Notes under the pieces: model-generated
What the model was told of the DNA's origin: nothing
Seen by the model: only the letters and a program-made list of their open reading frames with translations
The model's database searches: none
Program-made: the position numbers and the translations under genes
In this document: piece after piece, positions 35,679-47,186 of the stretch
Numbering within the stretch: the first letter of the stretch is position 1
How the letters are laid out: every line of letters starts with the position of its first letter
Assembly: GCA_011503125.2 (NCBI GenBank)
Contig: WWBZ02000033.1
Location: forward strand, 496,001-560,000
Source: Botryosphaeria dothidea
Lineage: Eukaryota; Ascomycota; Dothideomycetes; Botryosphaeriales; Botryosphaeriaceae
Direction: 5' to 3'
Length of the DNA: 64,000 bases

Positions 35679-36144
35679 GGTGTATATCGACCCCCAACGC
35701 ACAGGAACAGTATCAAGAATGTTTTTTTTTTTCAACGAGGCAAACGAAACAAATCACGCATTGGAATAGAGAAACTGTACCCTTTGTTCTTCGTCATTTG
35801 CAAACAAATTTTCTCGCGGTTCTTATGAAGCGATTCATGATAGATCCGATTAATAACTTACCTAAGCTTCTTCCTACTTCTGGTATCTGACTTTTCTTCT
35901 TCTTCATGAAAACCTTTCTTTCTTTACTTATCATCCCCTTCATGCCTATAGCTTATAGACATTTTACACATGATTAATTTGAAACCCCCTCCAATTTCGT
36001 CCAACCAGACAGATTCGTGGCACGTTAAGTCCAATTATCTTCGCTGATCCGCCCTGTCATACTGTCGGCAAACGTTAAGCGGTTCCGACGCACCTGAGTA
36101 AGAGCGACACTAATCTATTTCCCTTTTGGGCGAAATAAACCCGA
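35679..36144. other. Convergent intergenic region
   Basis: AT-rich spacer between the 3' ends of Mdm1 (+) and the glycine-cleavage T protein (-), with T- and A-rich tracts fitting two 3' untranslated regions. No coding or RNA feature seen. Confidence 0.5.
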
Positions 36145-37623
36145 TCAGCCGGGCGTGGCTCCACCCTTCCAGTACTTGGAGGGCACGAACGGCATCTTGG
36201 TCACGACGGCTTTCCTCGGGCGGCCGCGCACGACGACCTGCACCTCGGTGCCGCTCTTGTGCTTACCGTCCTTGACGTAGCCCATGGCGATGTTCTTCTT
36301 GAGCGTCGGGCTGGGGCAGCCGCTGGTGATCTTGCCGATGGAGGCGCCCGTCTCGTCGATAATTTCAGCGCCCTCGCGCGCCGGCGCGCCCTCGACGACG
36401 AAGCCGACGCGCCGTCTGGAGACGCCGGCGCCGCCCTTACTCTTGGGCTTGAGCTGGGCGAGGATGACGTCGGCGCCGTGGAAGCCGCCCTTCTCGCGGC
36501 GGTCCTTGGGGATGATCCAGGCCAGGGCGCCCTCGACGGGCGTGGTGGCGTCGTCGAGGTCGTGGCCGTACAGACACATGCCGGCCTCGAGGCGCAGGCT
36601 GTCGCGGGCGCCCAGGCCGGCCCAGCGCAGCTTGTCCGGGCCGCCGGTGGCGAGCAGCAGCTCGGCCAGCGCGGCCGTGTGCGCGCCGGGGACGGAGATC
36701 TCGAAGCCGTCCTCGCCCGTGTAGCCGCCGCGCGAGACGAGCACGTCGGAGACGGTCCGGCCGCCGGGCAGCGCGAAGGACAGGGAGCGGCTCTGGCCGA
36801 AGTAGAGGTCGGTCAGGTCGCGCGACTCGGCGGGCAGCGCGGCCGAGAGGATCTCGACGGCGAGGGGCCCTTGCAGGGCGACCAGGCCGCGGCCGTCCAG
36901 GCGGTCCCAGTTCACGGCGCTGCTGGCATCCTGGCCGTGCTCGGCCTGGAAGGCGTCGAGCTCGGCGGAGAGGTAGGCCGAGTCCTTGTCGCGGCAGGCG
37001 GCGTTGGTGACGACGAAGAAGACGTCGCCGGGGAGCTTGGTGATGATGGTGTCGTCGACGATGCCGCCGGTGTTCGGGTGGAGCAGGGTCGAGAGCGTGG
37101 AGCTGTTGTCGGCGAGGGTGCTGGCGGAGGCCGGGGTGATGCGCTCAAGGAAGGACGCGGCGCCGGGACCCTTGAAGTAGTGTTGGACCCTGCGGGTAGT
37201 TGGTTAGCCAATGCACTTGTCAATTGCGAGTCGGCCATTTGGTGCGTACATGTGGCTCACGTCGAACAGACTGGCCTTTTCGCGGGTCCAGTTGTGTGAC
37301 TCGGCCAGCGACAGGTCCGAGTACTGCACCGGCATGTCGAAACCGCCGAATGGAACGAACTTGGCGCCATATTTCGCGTGCAAGTCGTATAAGGGGGTCT
37401 TCTCCAGGCTGGCCTGTGAGCTGTATGGCCTCAGGCTGGACAATTTTTGCGAGAGGGCAGCGGCGGAGGGAAGGGAGCGCGCTATCGGCGAGATGTTGGT
37501 GGAGCGCGGCTGGCAGCGGCTTGCGGGCAGGTGGTGAGCTCTGCTCAGCATCGAAAGAGAGCGCGGGCGCACGAGGCCATTGGCCTGGGGCGCAAATAGA
37601 GCAGCTCCTCTCCGGGCGGCCAT
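36145..37623 (-). CDS. GCV1: Aminomethyltransferase, glycine cleavage T protein (mitochondrial)
   Basis: T protein of the mitochondrial glycine decarboxylase complex. It moves the methylene group from the H-protein lipoamide arm to tetrahydrofolate and releases ammonia. Two exons (37623-37250, 37189-36145) encode 472 residues. The first 65 residues are basic and Ser/Arg-rich without acids ([20 protein letters not shown]), a matrix presequence. The mature part starts near [20 protein letters not shown] and [19 protein letters not shown]. The folate site is in SLFDVSHM and the family blocks [40 protein letters not shown] and [20 protein letters not shown] are intact. The start at 37623 is the first ATG in frame. 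It is head to head with VMA5, only 336 bp apart. The H, P and L subunits are not in the window. Confidence 0.96.
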
Positions 37624-37959
37624 GGTGAGATCTGGTGGCAGCAATTCCCGGGCGAAGGGCGAGAATAAAAGGAAGAGAGGTCGGGAGCGTGGAAAGTTAC
37701 CGATGATGGGATGGCAGGCCTAGCTCTGGCGGCGGGGAGCTTCCAAAGCACGCGCCCCATGACGAACGTGCGCTCCGCGAGCTCTGGCCCGTCCGTCTCT
37801 CGGGCTGCCAGCCAACGTCCAGCTAAGGTAGTTTACCTGAGAGCTGCAACAACACCACTACGAGCTGCATCGCCATCCCCGCCCTTGCTGCCCCGCCCGC
37901 CCTTTTCACCGCTCCCCGCGTACCCGCCTCTCGACGTCGTCCGCCCCCCCGCCGACACC
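37624..37959. promoter_or_regulatory. Short divergent promoter, GCV1/VMA5
   Basis: The start codons of the glycine-cleavage T protein (-) and V-ATPase subunit C (+) are 336 bp apart, so both core promoters must share this DNA. The right half is C-rich (runs of CCCCGCCC). No TATA box is clear. Confidence 0.55.
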
Positions 37960-39390
37960 ATGTCGAAGGCTTCGAAATACCTGCTGGTGTCGCTCCCCAC
38001 GTCGATAGCGCCCTCCAACGACCGCGAAGAGGCCCTCACCGCGCTGCGCTCCACCGTCTCCAACGACGTCGGCACCACCTACCCCTTCCAACTCCCCAAC
38101 TTCAAGATCGGCACCCTCGATGCCCTTGTCCAGCAGGCCGACGACCTCGCCAAGCTCAACAACGCCTGCGAGCAGGTCGTCAATAAGGTCGGGGACTCGT
38201 TGCGCGGCATCCTCGACAACGACGAGGAGAAGATTGCTCAGCAGAAGACCATCAACGACAGTGCGTGCATGCCACCTACCACTTTGGAGAACAGTTGTTG
38301 ACCGTTGCAGAGCCGGTGGAGCAGTACCTGCGCTCTTTCCAGTGGAATAAGGTCAAGTACCGCGCCGACAAGCCCATCGCCGATTTGATAGACTCGCTCC
38401 AGAAGGTATGCCATGACATTCGCGTGAAGTTGGTTGAATATAGCTAATGCCATTTTTGTAGGAGCTCGCTGGCATCGACAACGATGTCAAGGCCAAGTTC
38501 AACCAGTACAACCAAGTCAAGACGAACCTGGCCGCAAGCCAAAGACGACAGACGTGAGGCTTCCCAGGACGAGCCCGATGCATACAACCCTACTAACACC
38601 TCCTTCCTTGCTCACAGCGGCAATCTGGCCACCAAGTCCCTCGCCTCCATTATCCCTCCCGATGTTCTTGTCCAGGACTCAGAATACCTCGAGACGCACC
38701 TGATCGCCATCCCCAACTCCCTCGTCAAAGACTTCCTGAAGAGCTACGAGACGCTCTCGCCCATGGTCGTGCCGCGCTCGGCCAACCAGATCGCCAAGGA
38801 TGATGAATTCTCCCTCTTCGCCGTCGCTACCTTCAAGAAGCATTCCGCCGAGTTCGTCCACAAGTGCCGTGAGAAGCGTTGGACCCCGCGTGATTTCAAG
38901 TACAAGGAGGGTTCTAAGGAGGAGGAAGCCCGTGAGGTTGACCGTCTGGAGAAGGAGGAGCGTAAGGTCTGGGGTGAGGCTCTGCGTCTTGGCCGTACTG
39001 GGTACTCGGAGAGCGCAATGATCTGGATTCATGTGCTCGCTTTGCGCGTCTTCGTTGAGACGGTGCTGCGCTATGGTCTGCCTCTAGAGTTTGTTTGCGG
39101 ATTGGTGCAGGTCAGAAACTCCCCTCCAATCATTCCTCGATCACATGCAAAAAAGTCGTGGCGGAGAAAGAATTGTGCTAATGTTTTCTCAGACCACCGA
39201 GAAGCTCTCCAAGAAGGCAAAGACAAACCTCGACGCCAACTACTCATACCTGGGCGGTAATGCCTTTGGTAGGGACAAGCAGGGCCGCGTAAAGAAGGAT
39301 GACTCGGCCGTCAACGCCGAGCTGCAGGCAGCGGGTCATGGCGATTCCGAGTACACGCCGTATGTTTACTACGAGTTCGAGATCCAATAG
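37960..39390 (+). CDS. VMA5: V-type proton ATPase subunit C
   Basis: Peripheral V1 subunit that links the catalytic head to the stator stalks and leaves first when the vacuolar proton pump is disassembled on glucose loss. Five exons (37960-38260, 38311-38405, 38462-38553, 38618-39110, 39193-39390) join in phase to 392 residues, the normal length. Characteristic segments are SKASKYLLVSLPTSIAPSND, NFKIGTLDALVQQADDLAKL, QYLRSFQWNKVKYRADKPI, LETHLIAIPNSLVKDFLKSY, ESAMIWIHVLALRVFVETVL, RYGLPLEFVCGLVQ and the end YTPYVYYEFEIQ. It shares a short divergent promoter with GCV1. Confidence 0.96.
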
Positions 39391-39765
39391 TTGCAGGTAT
39401 TTGTACGTGTTCTACGATGAAAGAAAGAAAGCATTCTGTTAATATTATAACCGCATTGCTCATTCCGGAGCATACATGAATATTCGGGAGTACTTTTCTG
39501 GATCCCTCAGTCATTGACAAAAATTGTTGAAGCAAGAGCGTGTTACGGTACTAGCAGTTCTTTATACCTGGCAATTAGTCGATATACCCGGTGTGAAGGA
39601 GATTACGGGAGCCTCCGTGCTTTCGGGGTTTACCGAATCGCTTACGTGTTGCAGATGTCGCCATCGCACGCGACTGTGATCGACTAACGTCTTTTTCTGT
39701 TGTCCAGCTGTACAATCACTGAAGTTTCCCCTTTCCTGATCCTCGTACACAGGTGAAAAGTCAAC
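39391..39765. other. Intergenic spacer
   Basis: 375 bp between VMA5 and the MFS gene on the same strand. AT-rich 3' untranslated sequence on the left, MFS promoter on the right. Nothing further seen. Confidence 0.5.
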
Positions 39766-41561
39766 ATGGCGGAAGATATGAGTGAATTGCAGATATCAGA
39801 GCCAGTGTCATCACACCAGAAGAGAGGCCGTTTGGGCCTGGCTCTCATTCTGCTAGCACTATATGTGAGAGTCCCTTTTTTCCATTTGAATTGTTTGTTG
39901 TACAGGGAAGTTCTTGGTTTAATTACCGGAAAGAGACTCACTATCCTCAGCTTTCGACGTTCATCGCGGCTCTGGATACAACGATTGTTACTACCGCGAT
40001 ACCCGTAATAGTTTCAGAACTCCATTCCGCCACTGGATACACCGTAAGTAATGCGCTAATTTGATTAAGGATCTGAATATTAATCCAAAATCCAAAATAC
40101 TAGTGGATCGGTGGCGCTACTGTTCTGGCTAGAGCATCAACCATCCCAGTATGGGCGAAATTCAGCGACATTTGGGGTAGGAAGCCCATACTTCTGGTCA
40201 ACATTGCTCTCTACGCCGTGAGCTCCATGATCTGTGCTCTATCCCGGAATATCACGATGCTACTATGTGGCCGAGCTCTCCAGGGAATGGCAGGCGGTGC
40301 TCTTCTGCAGCTTCCAGCAGTCACGATATGCGACCTGTTCAGCGTGAGAAGACGCAGCCTATTCATGGGCCTGATTCAGCTGAACTTCGCGCTTGCTGCT
40401 GGGATCGGGCCTCTTCTTGGAGGTACACTAGCTGAGATGGCTTCGTGGCATTGGATCTTCTGGATCAATCTTCCCGTTTGCGGTCTGGCATTCTTCCTCG
40501 TCCTCTCCCTGCTCGACGTCCATAATCCACGCACAAAGCTCGCCGACGGCATCAAGGCGGTCGACTGGATCGGCATGGCCGCCATTCTGGGCCTGTCGCT
40601 CATGATCCTCCTAGCCCTCGATTTTGGCGGCGTCATCTATCCATGGAGCTCTCCCAAAGTCGTATGTCTCCTCGTCTTCGGCGGCGTGCTGTCCATCTTC
40701 TTCGCCTTCAACGAGATCAACCTGGCGAACAATCCCCTAGTGCCACTCAAGGTCTTCCGCAACAGATCCAACGCAGCAGCGCTCGCTGTCGGCTTCCTGC
40801 ACAGCATGACTTTCATGGCTGGGGAGTATTTCTTACCTCTGTACTTCCAATCCGCCAGGCAAGCCACGCCTATCCGTTCTGGTCTACTTGTCCTCCCGCT
40901 CGTTCTCAGCACGGCAATGTCAGCGATGGCTGGTGGCATCTTTACACACCAGACCGGCGAATACCTGCACCCTCTCCGATTGGGTTTCTTCCTCCTGTCC
41001 CTGGGCACAGGTCTCTACATCCTCTTCAAGTCGGACACGCCGCAGCCGATGCTGATCGGAATCGAAATCCTCTCGGGAATGGGCTCTGGCCTGTGCTTCC
41101 AGCCGCCCATCATCGCCATCCAAGCGGTCGTCTCGCCGGAGGACACGGCCACGGCGACCGCGGCTTTCGGCTTCGTCCGCAACCTCGGGACCGCCTTCTC
41201 CATCGTCATCGGCGGCGTGCTCTTCCAGAACGGCATGAAGATGCGGGCGCCGTCGCTCAAGGCGGCCGGGCTCGGCGTGGACCTGGTCGAGGATCTGTCC
41301 GGCCCGGAGGCAGCCGCTAATATCAATCTTGTGGGGGCGCTCAAAGATGCCTTGCAGAAGCGTGCGGCGGAAGACGCCTACGCGTGGAGCCTCCGCAACC
41401 TGTGGATCTTGTACACGTGCATTGCTGTTGTTGGTGGGATTGGCACTCTGTTCGTGCGCAGGGTCGTCTTGAGTAACGAGCATACTGAGCATAGAACTGG
41501 CATTAAGAAGGAGAGCAGCGGCCAAGATTCACCGGCGGATAGGGAGGCTCGCGCCCAGTGA
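39766..41561 (+). CDS. MFS drug:H+ antiporter, DHA2 (14-helix) type
   Basis: Secondary transporter of 549 residues in three exons (39766-39864, 39951-40043, 40104-41561). The first helix carries the DHA2 signature ALDTTIVTTAIPVI. The loop after helix 2 reads SDIWGRKPILL (motif A), followed by CGRALQGMAGGALLQLPAV. Motif C-like GIGPLLGGTLAEMASWHWIF and WINLPVCGLAFF are typical of the family that includes TOXA-like and azole-type exporters. Twelve to fourteen hydrophobic segments are visible, with a hydrophilic loop near LLDVHNPRTKLADGIKAVDW. The N and C termini are cytosolic. Neighbours are housekeeping genes, so a toxin or cluster role is not suggested. Likely plasma-membrane efflux of an unknown small molecule. 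Confidence 0.92.
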
Positions 41562-41799
41562 GAGGGATCCATGGAGCTGGGGCTCTGCTAATTGTGGTGA
41601 ATACACGTCCAGCAATCTGTAAATTAAACAAAACACCGCACAGGATAGAATCCAGAGGTCTAAGTAGATTGAGGTTCTTTGTCATTGAAGTGTGCCTCGT
41701 TTCTACTGACAATGCAGAATGATGCGAAAAATCACAGAAGAGGCCATCCAGAGCAACATGGATCCATCTTGTGTTTCTATTCCGCCTTGGAACAGCTCC

Positions 41800-42627
41800 T
41801 CACTGCTGATTTAAAAAATCGCCTCGCATATGAACCGTCGGCTTCCAAATAGGCGGGCTCAGGAAACCCGGCGGCAATTCAGGCATTCTGCTCGCCACCT
41901 GCAAGAGCTCATCCCCATCCAAATCCGTCTCGCTCTTCCACCCCGACGGCGGCCGACCCGACTTCGGGCCATCCCACATCTTCCCCATCAGCCCACCCTG
42001 CACGTGAGTCCAAAACTCGCGCGCGGAGCATTGAAACGGCTCGTCGCTCTCCTCGCGGGCGCAGCGGACCTCGCTCATCTGCGCCTCCGTCTTCTGGCCC
42101 TTCGCCGTCGGCTTGAAGACCATGGTGCGGCAGGTGAACTCGGCGGAGCCGTCGCCACCTGCACCCGACCGGATCCAGCCGCGCATCTCGATGCGCAGCG
42201 CGCCCGTGGTCCACTCCTCGGTGAGCGTGTCCTCGATGTGCACGAGCGTGCCGCTCATCATCTGCGTCCAGCTGCGGTCCACGCACGTGCGGTCCTCGCG
42301 CGGCGGCGGCGGCTGGCCGGGCGGGTGCGACAGGGAGCGCTCGCGCAGGATCTTTTGTATGAACGGGCGGCTGTCGTCGTTGAGGTCGTGTTCGATGGGC
42401 GGGGGCCATGCGAGGCGGTGGCTGGTGCCCGCCCCGCGGCGGGCGGCGGGCGTTTGTGCCGATGAGGAGGAGTTGGTTGGTTGGGGGCTGTCGCCGTTTT
42501 CCTGGCCTTCCTGGTCGTTTTATGTGGCTTTGCGCCAGAGTAGGTATTGAGATGATATGAGGACGATGCCGCCGGCAAGCGCGAGAGGCTTCGGGACGGC
42601 TGCTTTCAGGAATGGCCGCCGTGACAT
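41800..42627 (-). pseudogene. Membrane-anchored conserved fungal protein with an internal TAA
   Basis: One continuous frame of 276 codons, starting MSRRPFLKAAVPKPLALAGG and ending at 41800, is interrupted only by TAA at codon 36 (42522-42520). Before it is a single hydrophobic anchor (LALAGGIVLISSQYLLW). After it lies a variable Ser/Pro-rich link and then conserved sequence: WPPPIEHDLNDDSRPFIQKI, SWTQMMSGTLVHIEDTLTEE, WTTGALRIEMRGWIRSG, REFWTHVQGGLMGKMWDGP and MPELPPGFLSPPIWKPTV. The domain is well preserved, with no further stop or frameshift. A 54-nt intron with a poor GTCCTC donor and GACCAG acceptor would remove the stop and keep phase but also cut the anchor. So it is either a very recent pseudogene, a gene with an unusual intron, or a sequence error. 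I do not know the function. Confidence 0.6.
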
Positions 42628-43542
42628 AGTGCCGGCCTTCTTTGTTGATACGAATCAACAGATGGTTGAATATTGTTCCTAGAATGGAATTGAGGCTTGA
42701 TTTGGTTATGAAGAGACGGCTGAAAGAATTTGGCGGCTGAGAAAAACCATGTGATGATTATGCATGAGAGGTTGGAGACAAGAGCTACCCCTGTCTGTGT
42801 GACGGCAGCTCCGTTATTGCGGCACAGTTGGGTTTCGTGGGCAGGAGCTTTGATTTGCAAGCAACTGAAGAGGGGCGCTGCAACTGGCTGTTGACCACAA
42901 TGACCTTCGACTTCCTTGCACTTGCATGGGAAGTCGAAGCATTCATCCGCGCGCAAGTGTATTTTGTTCCTAGGGACAAAGCCATCCAGACGAATACTTC
43001 GGCTCCTTGAAGCAACCCCTCTTTAATCCAATTGATCAGGATCATTTCGATACGGAGATTGGTGCAGTATTCGAAAAACATCTATTTTGTATCTCAATCG
43101 CAAATACAAGAACAGCCCAATGGTGCCTATGCACCCAAGTCCGCGGCAGCGCAATGTCAGCTATAAAACTTCACGAAATGGTTCTTAGCATACTTGTAGT
43201 TCTCAGACTTCTCACGCTCCCTTCAACGTTCAAACATTTGAACCTACAATAAAAGCTATGAAGACATGCCCCCGCATAGTGAAACACCTCAAGGCAATAG
43301 TGCTCAGCAAGATGGTCTGCGGAAAGACTAGCGGTGGTCTGCCCAAGCCTGTTGATCTCGACGGAACAGATACAGAACAGATTAAGGCATGCTCTTTCCT
43401 CTTCCTTCTGTCAGCGGATGCATCACTCTGAAGGGTGTTGCCATGTGTTGCTAGAACCCCGTCTGACCTCTTCTGGGGGCCGCCTAGATCATCATTGAAC
43501 AATGCATTATATATTTTAAAACTGAAATCAACTTACAATCAA
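42628..43542. other. Intergenic, no gene seen
   Basis: About 915 bp upstream of the membrane-anchored protein gene and the tRNA. Mixed composition, only short frames, no domain found. Confidence 0.5.
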
Positions 43543-43614
43543 AGCTGAATGGCGCAGCGGAAGCGCGCCGGGCTCATAACCCGGAGGACAGTGGATCGAA
43601 ACCACTTTCAGCTA
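43543..43614 (+). tRNA. Initiator tRNA-Met (CAT)
   Basis: A complete 72-nt cloverleaf without intron. The acceptor stem AGCTGAA pairs with TTCAGCT, followed by discriminator A. The anticodon arm is CCGGG-CTCATAA-CCCGG, with CAT as anticodon. Initiator marks are present: A1:U72 at the end of the acceptor stem, three consecutive G:C pairs below the anticodon loop, and a T loop reading ATCGAAA (A in place of T at position 54 and A at 60) rather than TTCGAAT. The D arm contains GCGCAGCGGAAGCGC. It starts translation, as opposed to the elongator tRNA-Met. Confidence 0.97.
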
Positions 43615-43623
43615 AAAAAGTTC

Positions 43624-43635
43624 TTTTTTTTTTTT
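43624..43635 (+). terminator. RNA polymerase III terminator
   Basis: An uninterrupted run of twelve T residues begins nine bases after the discriminator base of the initiator tRNA, the normal signal and spacing for polymerase III release. Confidence 0.85.
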
Positions 43636-45907
43636 GGCGCCGCGGACCCATACTCCCAAGTCGCTGTGCGTTCGATTCGAGATACGCGCACATGGCTCGA
43701 TACTTTTTGATTTCTCCGCGGAACGGCATTCCGCAGTCGTAGACAGTACGCCGTAGCAACAGAGCCATCAAGAACGGACAAGGCACAAACTTAACACGAT
43801 CCCTTCGGTTATGCAGTAGTACGTACGGCATTTTTCAATTCAGGCGCGCAGTCTTAATTGTTGCGCTGAAGTGTTTCTAAACAAGGACCCTGCTTCCGGG
43901 GGCGCAGGATTTCTCGCAGCACGCATGGCTGACATCATTGCGCAGATCGGACTTTCAACACATTCCTTTCCGGTCCTCATCCCATACTCCCCACTTGAGG
44001 TGTAATGTGGTGTCAGAGAGACAGACGCAAAGCGCTTGCACATTGGGGCACAAAAGCCGAGACGAACTGCGGCATTTGGAGATAAGGCCGAGAGGTCTGA
44101 CTTCCGTATTGCCGAGGCTGCGTTTCGAATTCACGGCGTGCGACGAGCGAACAACGTGCGGCAACTCCAGAGAAAAACACCTGAAACGGGTCTTATCAGA
44201 GTGCCGCATTTTAAATCGCATTACAAAATCATCAGGGCCAACGTGGTTGGTCCGTTGAGTACTGCAACAACAAGGTGGACGGGCTAATCAATTTCAGGAC
44301 GTTTATGCACATACACGATTGAAACGCTCAAGTCCAGACCATTGCATCAAGATCCCATGCGACATATAACAGCTTCGTGTTATAATTTGCTCGGGAAGCG
44401 GGCATGATGAAAGCTGGACGTGGTGAAGAAACGATCGTCTGGGAAACAGTAAACGCATTTGCGATCACCACCGCAACCATGAATGCGAAGAGGAGCCCAG
44501 TGTAATGACTGAGGGCAGAATCTGGCGCATTGGGGGGGGGGGGGGGGGGTTACAGCATTCACAGAGACATATTGCTGCAACTCCCAGAGCCTGAGCCATA
44601 GCAAGGGAAGCTTATTTCATATGAAGCATGTTTTTGTTCAATATCCTTTCCATATTTTTTATTTTCACAGTGTGATAGTTAATTTCGCGTTTATGCGGCG
44701 TACGATTAAAGTGTGAATGCGCTTCAACGTGTGCAAGAGTTGAACCAGTAGCCATCCTCGTCTTTCGAAGCCACCAAACAAAGCCGACTGTACAACCCGG
44801 CTGCCAGCAAGTAATAAAAGCAAGCGGCGCCAATGGCTGTACAAAGGGATATATATGTGCGGCGGAGAAAGACTCGAAGAAGTAGCTGGCCAGACTCGAG
44901 CCCAGGAAAGCCACCGTACACAGCGACAAAAGCCAAAGCTGGGGAGAAACGAGAAAGAACCAAAAAAAGCGAACCCGTGAATCGAGGGTCCGACTCCGAC
45001 TCCACAATCCTCGCAGGCGGTCGCCACCGCTTCTCTCCTTTCAGCATCGCTGATTGAACTGCCCGTTCTAATTCGTTTCGTGTTTTCGCAGTTCGTACGC
45101 TCGCTCCCTGGCGTTCGTCTGAAAATCCAGAGAAAGCCCTCTCAAGCAAATGACCAGGAAGCAAAAAAAAAAAAGCAGAGAATACGCCCAGATTTCCCAC
45201 CCAAAGAAAAGTCAGCACTAATATCATCGCCAGACGGCCGATGCCGGAGAGTGATGAAAGCACCATTAGAACGCCCAGCCACCGACCCAGAATTGTTCCT
45301 CTGCTCCTTGAGTTTCAATGCATGCGAGTGCAAGAGAGGGAAAGCAAATAAAAGCACGCTCAAAAGCGGGTATAGCAAAATTTGAACATGGTGAACGAAT
45401 AGCAGTCTGAGACCCCGTCAATGCATGGTCAGTACTCGGGGGTTTGTTGACCTGGACGTGGGTGAAGCTGTTGGTGCGTGAATCGAATTCGTAAACACCG
45501 TCGCGGTCGTCCAATAAGAAGCGAAGTCCTGCGCAACGACATCCGATTGCCAAGGTTGGATTGTGTGCGGTCATAACGCCGGCGTCCGGTCAACGAGTCG
45601 GATCCGGATCTTTCCGGTCGGACTTGGGCGTTCGCCTAATGACGGACTCCAACCATCCCAACGTTGTGTCGGCGCTCGTCGAAACCGAGAGGACTGCCGG
45701 CAGCAAAGTCCTGTTGAGCGCAGAAAGGTCAGTCGGCTGATGGATATCGATGTGGAAAACATGTCGAAAATGGTATCGACAAAGGAATAGCCGTGGGTGA
45801 CAGAGGGAGGGGGAGTTGAAGCTGACAGAAGTGTACAAAGAGATTGAGGACAACCATGCCCTCGTGACTGCTTCAACCGCCCGTGGAAAGACAAGCAACA
45901 AAGCACC
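43636..45907. other. Gene-poor stretch of 2.3 kb
   Basis: No gene recognised. It contains an 18-G tract at 44532. A 180-codon minus-strand frame (45266-44724) with hydrophobic segments (ERAFSGFSDERQ, then LALAFVAVYGGFPG) has no family I know and may be chance. The right end adjoins the 3' end of ROX3. Confidence 0.4.
44532..44549. repeat. Poly-G tract (18 G)
   Basis: An uninterrupted run of 18 guanines on the plus strand in otherwise ordinary sequence. Such tracts can form quadruplex DNA and are prone to length error in sequencing. No gene lies next to it. Confidence 0.9.
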
Positions 45908-47186
45908 TCATACCTTCCTGCGCTTCTTTTTGGCGCCGGCGCCCCTTCCATTGTCCTCACCGCCAGTCGACTCGCCGACTCCATCGTCATCGCCGTACCC
46001 CTCTCCATAGCCCTTGAAGCTCGAATCCAGATAGCTGCGCTTCTTGCCTGCACGGTCAGGGCGCACAGCTGTCTTCGGGCCATTGGCCGGCCGCATTGCC
46101 GGAGACGAGGTCGCTGAGTTTCGACCCTGCATGACCTGACCGCCTTGCTTGAGCTTCTTCGCCGCACCATCGAGCGAAGACTCGGCGGGCCGTCTCATCG
46201 AAATTCCATCGTCAGTGCCGATTCTCGTCTTCCACTTGCCGTCCTCTTCCTTCGAGAGCTTGCCGGGGTTCAACTTCAAGGCGCCTCCGTTCAACTTGGC
46301 AAGAATGCGTTGCTGGGCGTTCTCCAACTCGTTGCCCCGGACACGCTGCAGATAGAACTCCTCGTCAGGGAAATTAAGCAGATCAAGTAGCTGGTTGGGG
46401 GCGGCCTCGGGCCTACTCTTGCCGCCGGAGATCTTGAAGTCCTTGACGTGACTCTCGTACGACTTGCGGAGCTTGTTGATCTTTTCGCCCGTCCTGGGAT
46501 CGAATCGAGCGACACTCTGAGTGATGCGTTGAAGGCCGTACAGCGCTACCAAGTCCTGCGAAACGTGGGGTCGCGACATTGGGTACGCTATTGCAGGCCA
46601 GTGTTAACAAAAGCTACTTGGCAAAGCATAACACATGCACAAGTTCGGGGAGCTTACGAGTCTCGCTGAGCTTGTAGAATGGACCAGAGCCGGGCTGCAG
46701 CCGGGACTCTGTGCCTAAACCGCTCGCAGATGAGCCCGTGCCTGTCCGGTCGTGACCTGTGTGCCTGTGGTCGCCGTCGTCACCCATCGCTACATCGCGC
46801 GTCGCGGAATGGGCGATGCCTTCCATAGCATCATCAGTCATGCGCGCGTCGCCATCCTCACCCTTGAAGGCGAACGACACAGTACCCGCGCTGCTGGCGG
46901 GGGTCGGGAAGGAGTTGGTGTTGGGCGGCTGCGAGGCCTGTGACATGTTGGCCGACGAAGGCGGCGTCACGGCCTGTGCTGAGGCAGAAGAGAGCGAGGC
47001 AGTCGAGGCATGGGAGTTGGTCGGCGCGGTGGAAGACATGTACGGTGGCGAGGTCGGGGTGTCGGGTTGCTGATGAAGGGTCGTCTTAGCGGGTTCGGCC
47101 GTCTTGGCAGCGAGGTGGTATGGAGGAGAGGCGGGCGAAAAGGATCCTGTCTGTCGCTGGCGTTTCTGCGGCGGGTCGACCGACAT
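45908..47186 (-). CDS. ROX3: Mediator complex subunit 19 (Rox3)
   Basis: Head-module subunit of Mediator, which links activators to RNA polymerase II. Two exons (47186-46658, 46587-45908) join at KLSETPYPMSRPHVSQDL and encode 402 residues. The N-terminal third is Ser/Pro/Thr-rich and disordered (starting MSVDPPQKRQRQTGSFSP, as fungal Rox3 proteins often do). The Rox3 core has GPFYKLSET, LVALYGLQRITQSVARFDP and TGEKINKLRKSYESHVKDF, then FPDEEFYLQRVRGNEL. The Lys/Arg-rich C terminus (GAKKKRRKV) is a nuclear signal. Open frame continues upstream of 47186, but that sequence is unlike the family. It is head to head with RAD10, 617 bp between starts. Confidence 0.88.

Noticed and set aside
36259..37299. 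346-codon open frame on the plus strand
   Set aside because: It lies antisense to the well-supported glycine-cleavage T protein and is Ala/Gly/Val/Glu-rich shadow sequence caused by GC-rich third positions.
39766..41561. Toxin-exporter assignment for the DHA2-type MFS gene
   Set aside because: Sequence similarity to TOXA-like pumps is family-level only, and no biosynthetic gene lies nearby.
44724..45266. 180-codon minus-strand frame with hydrophobic segments
   Set aside because: No recognisable family; hydrophobic stretches arise from the complement of Lys/Arg/Glu-like purine-rich sequence. Kept only as a remark in the spacer entry.
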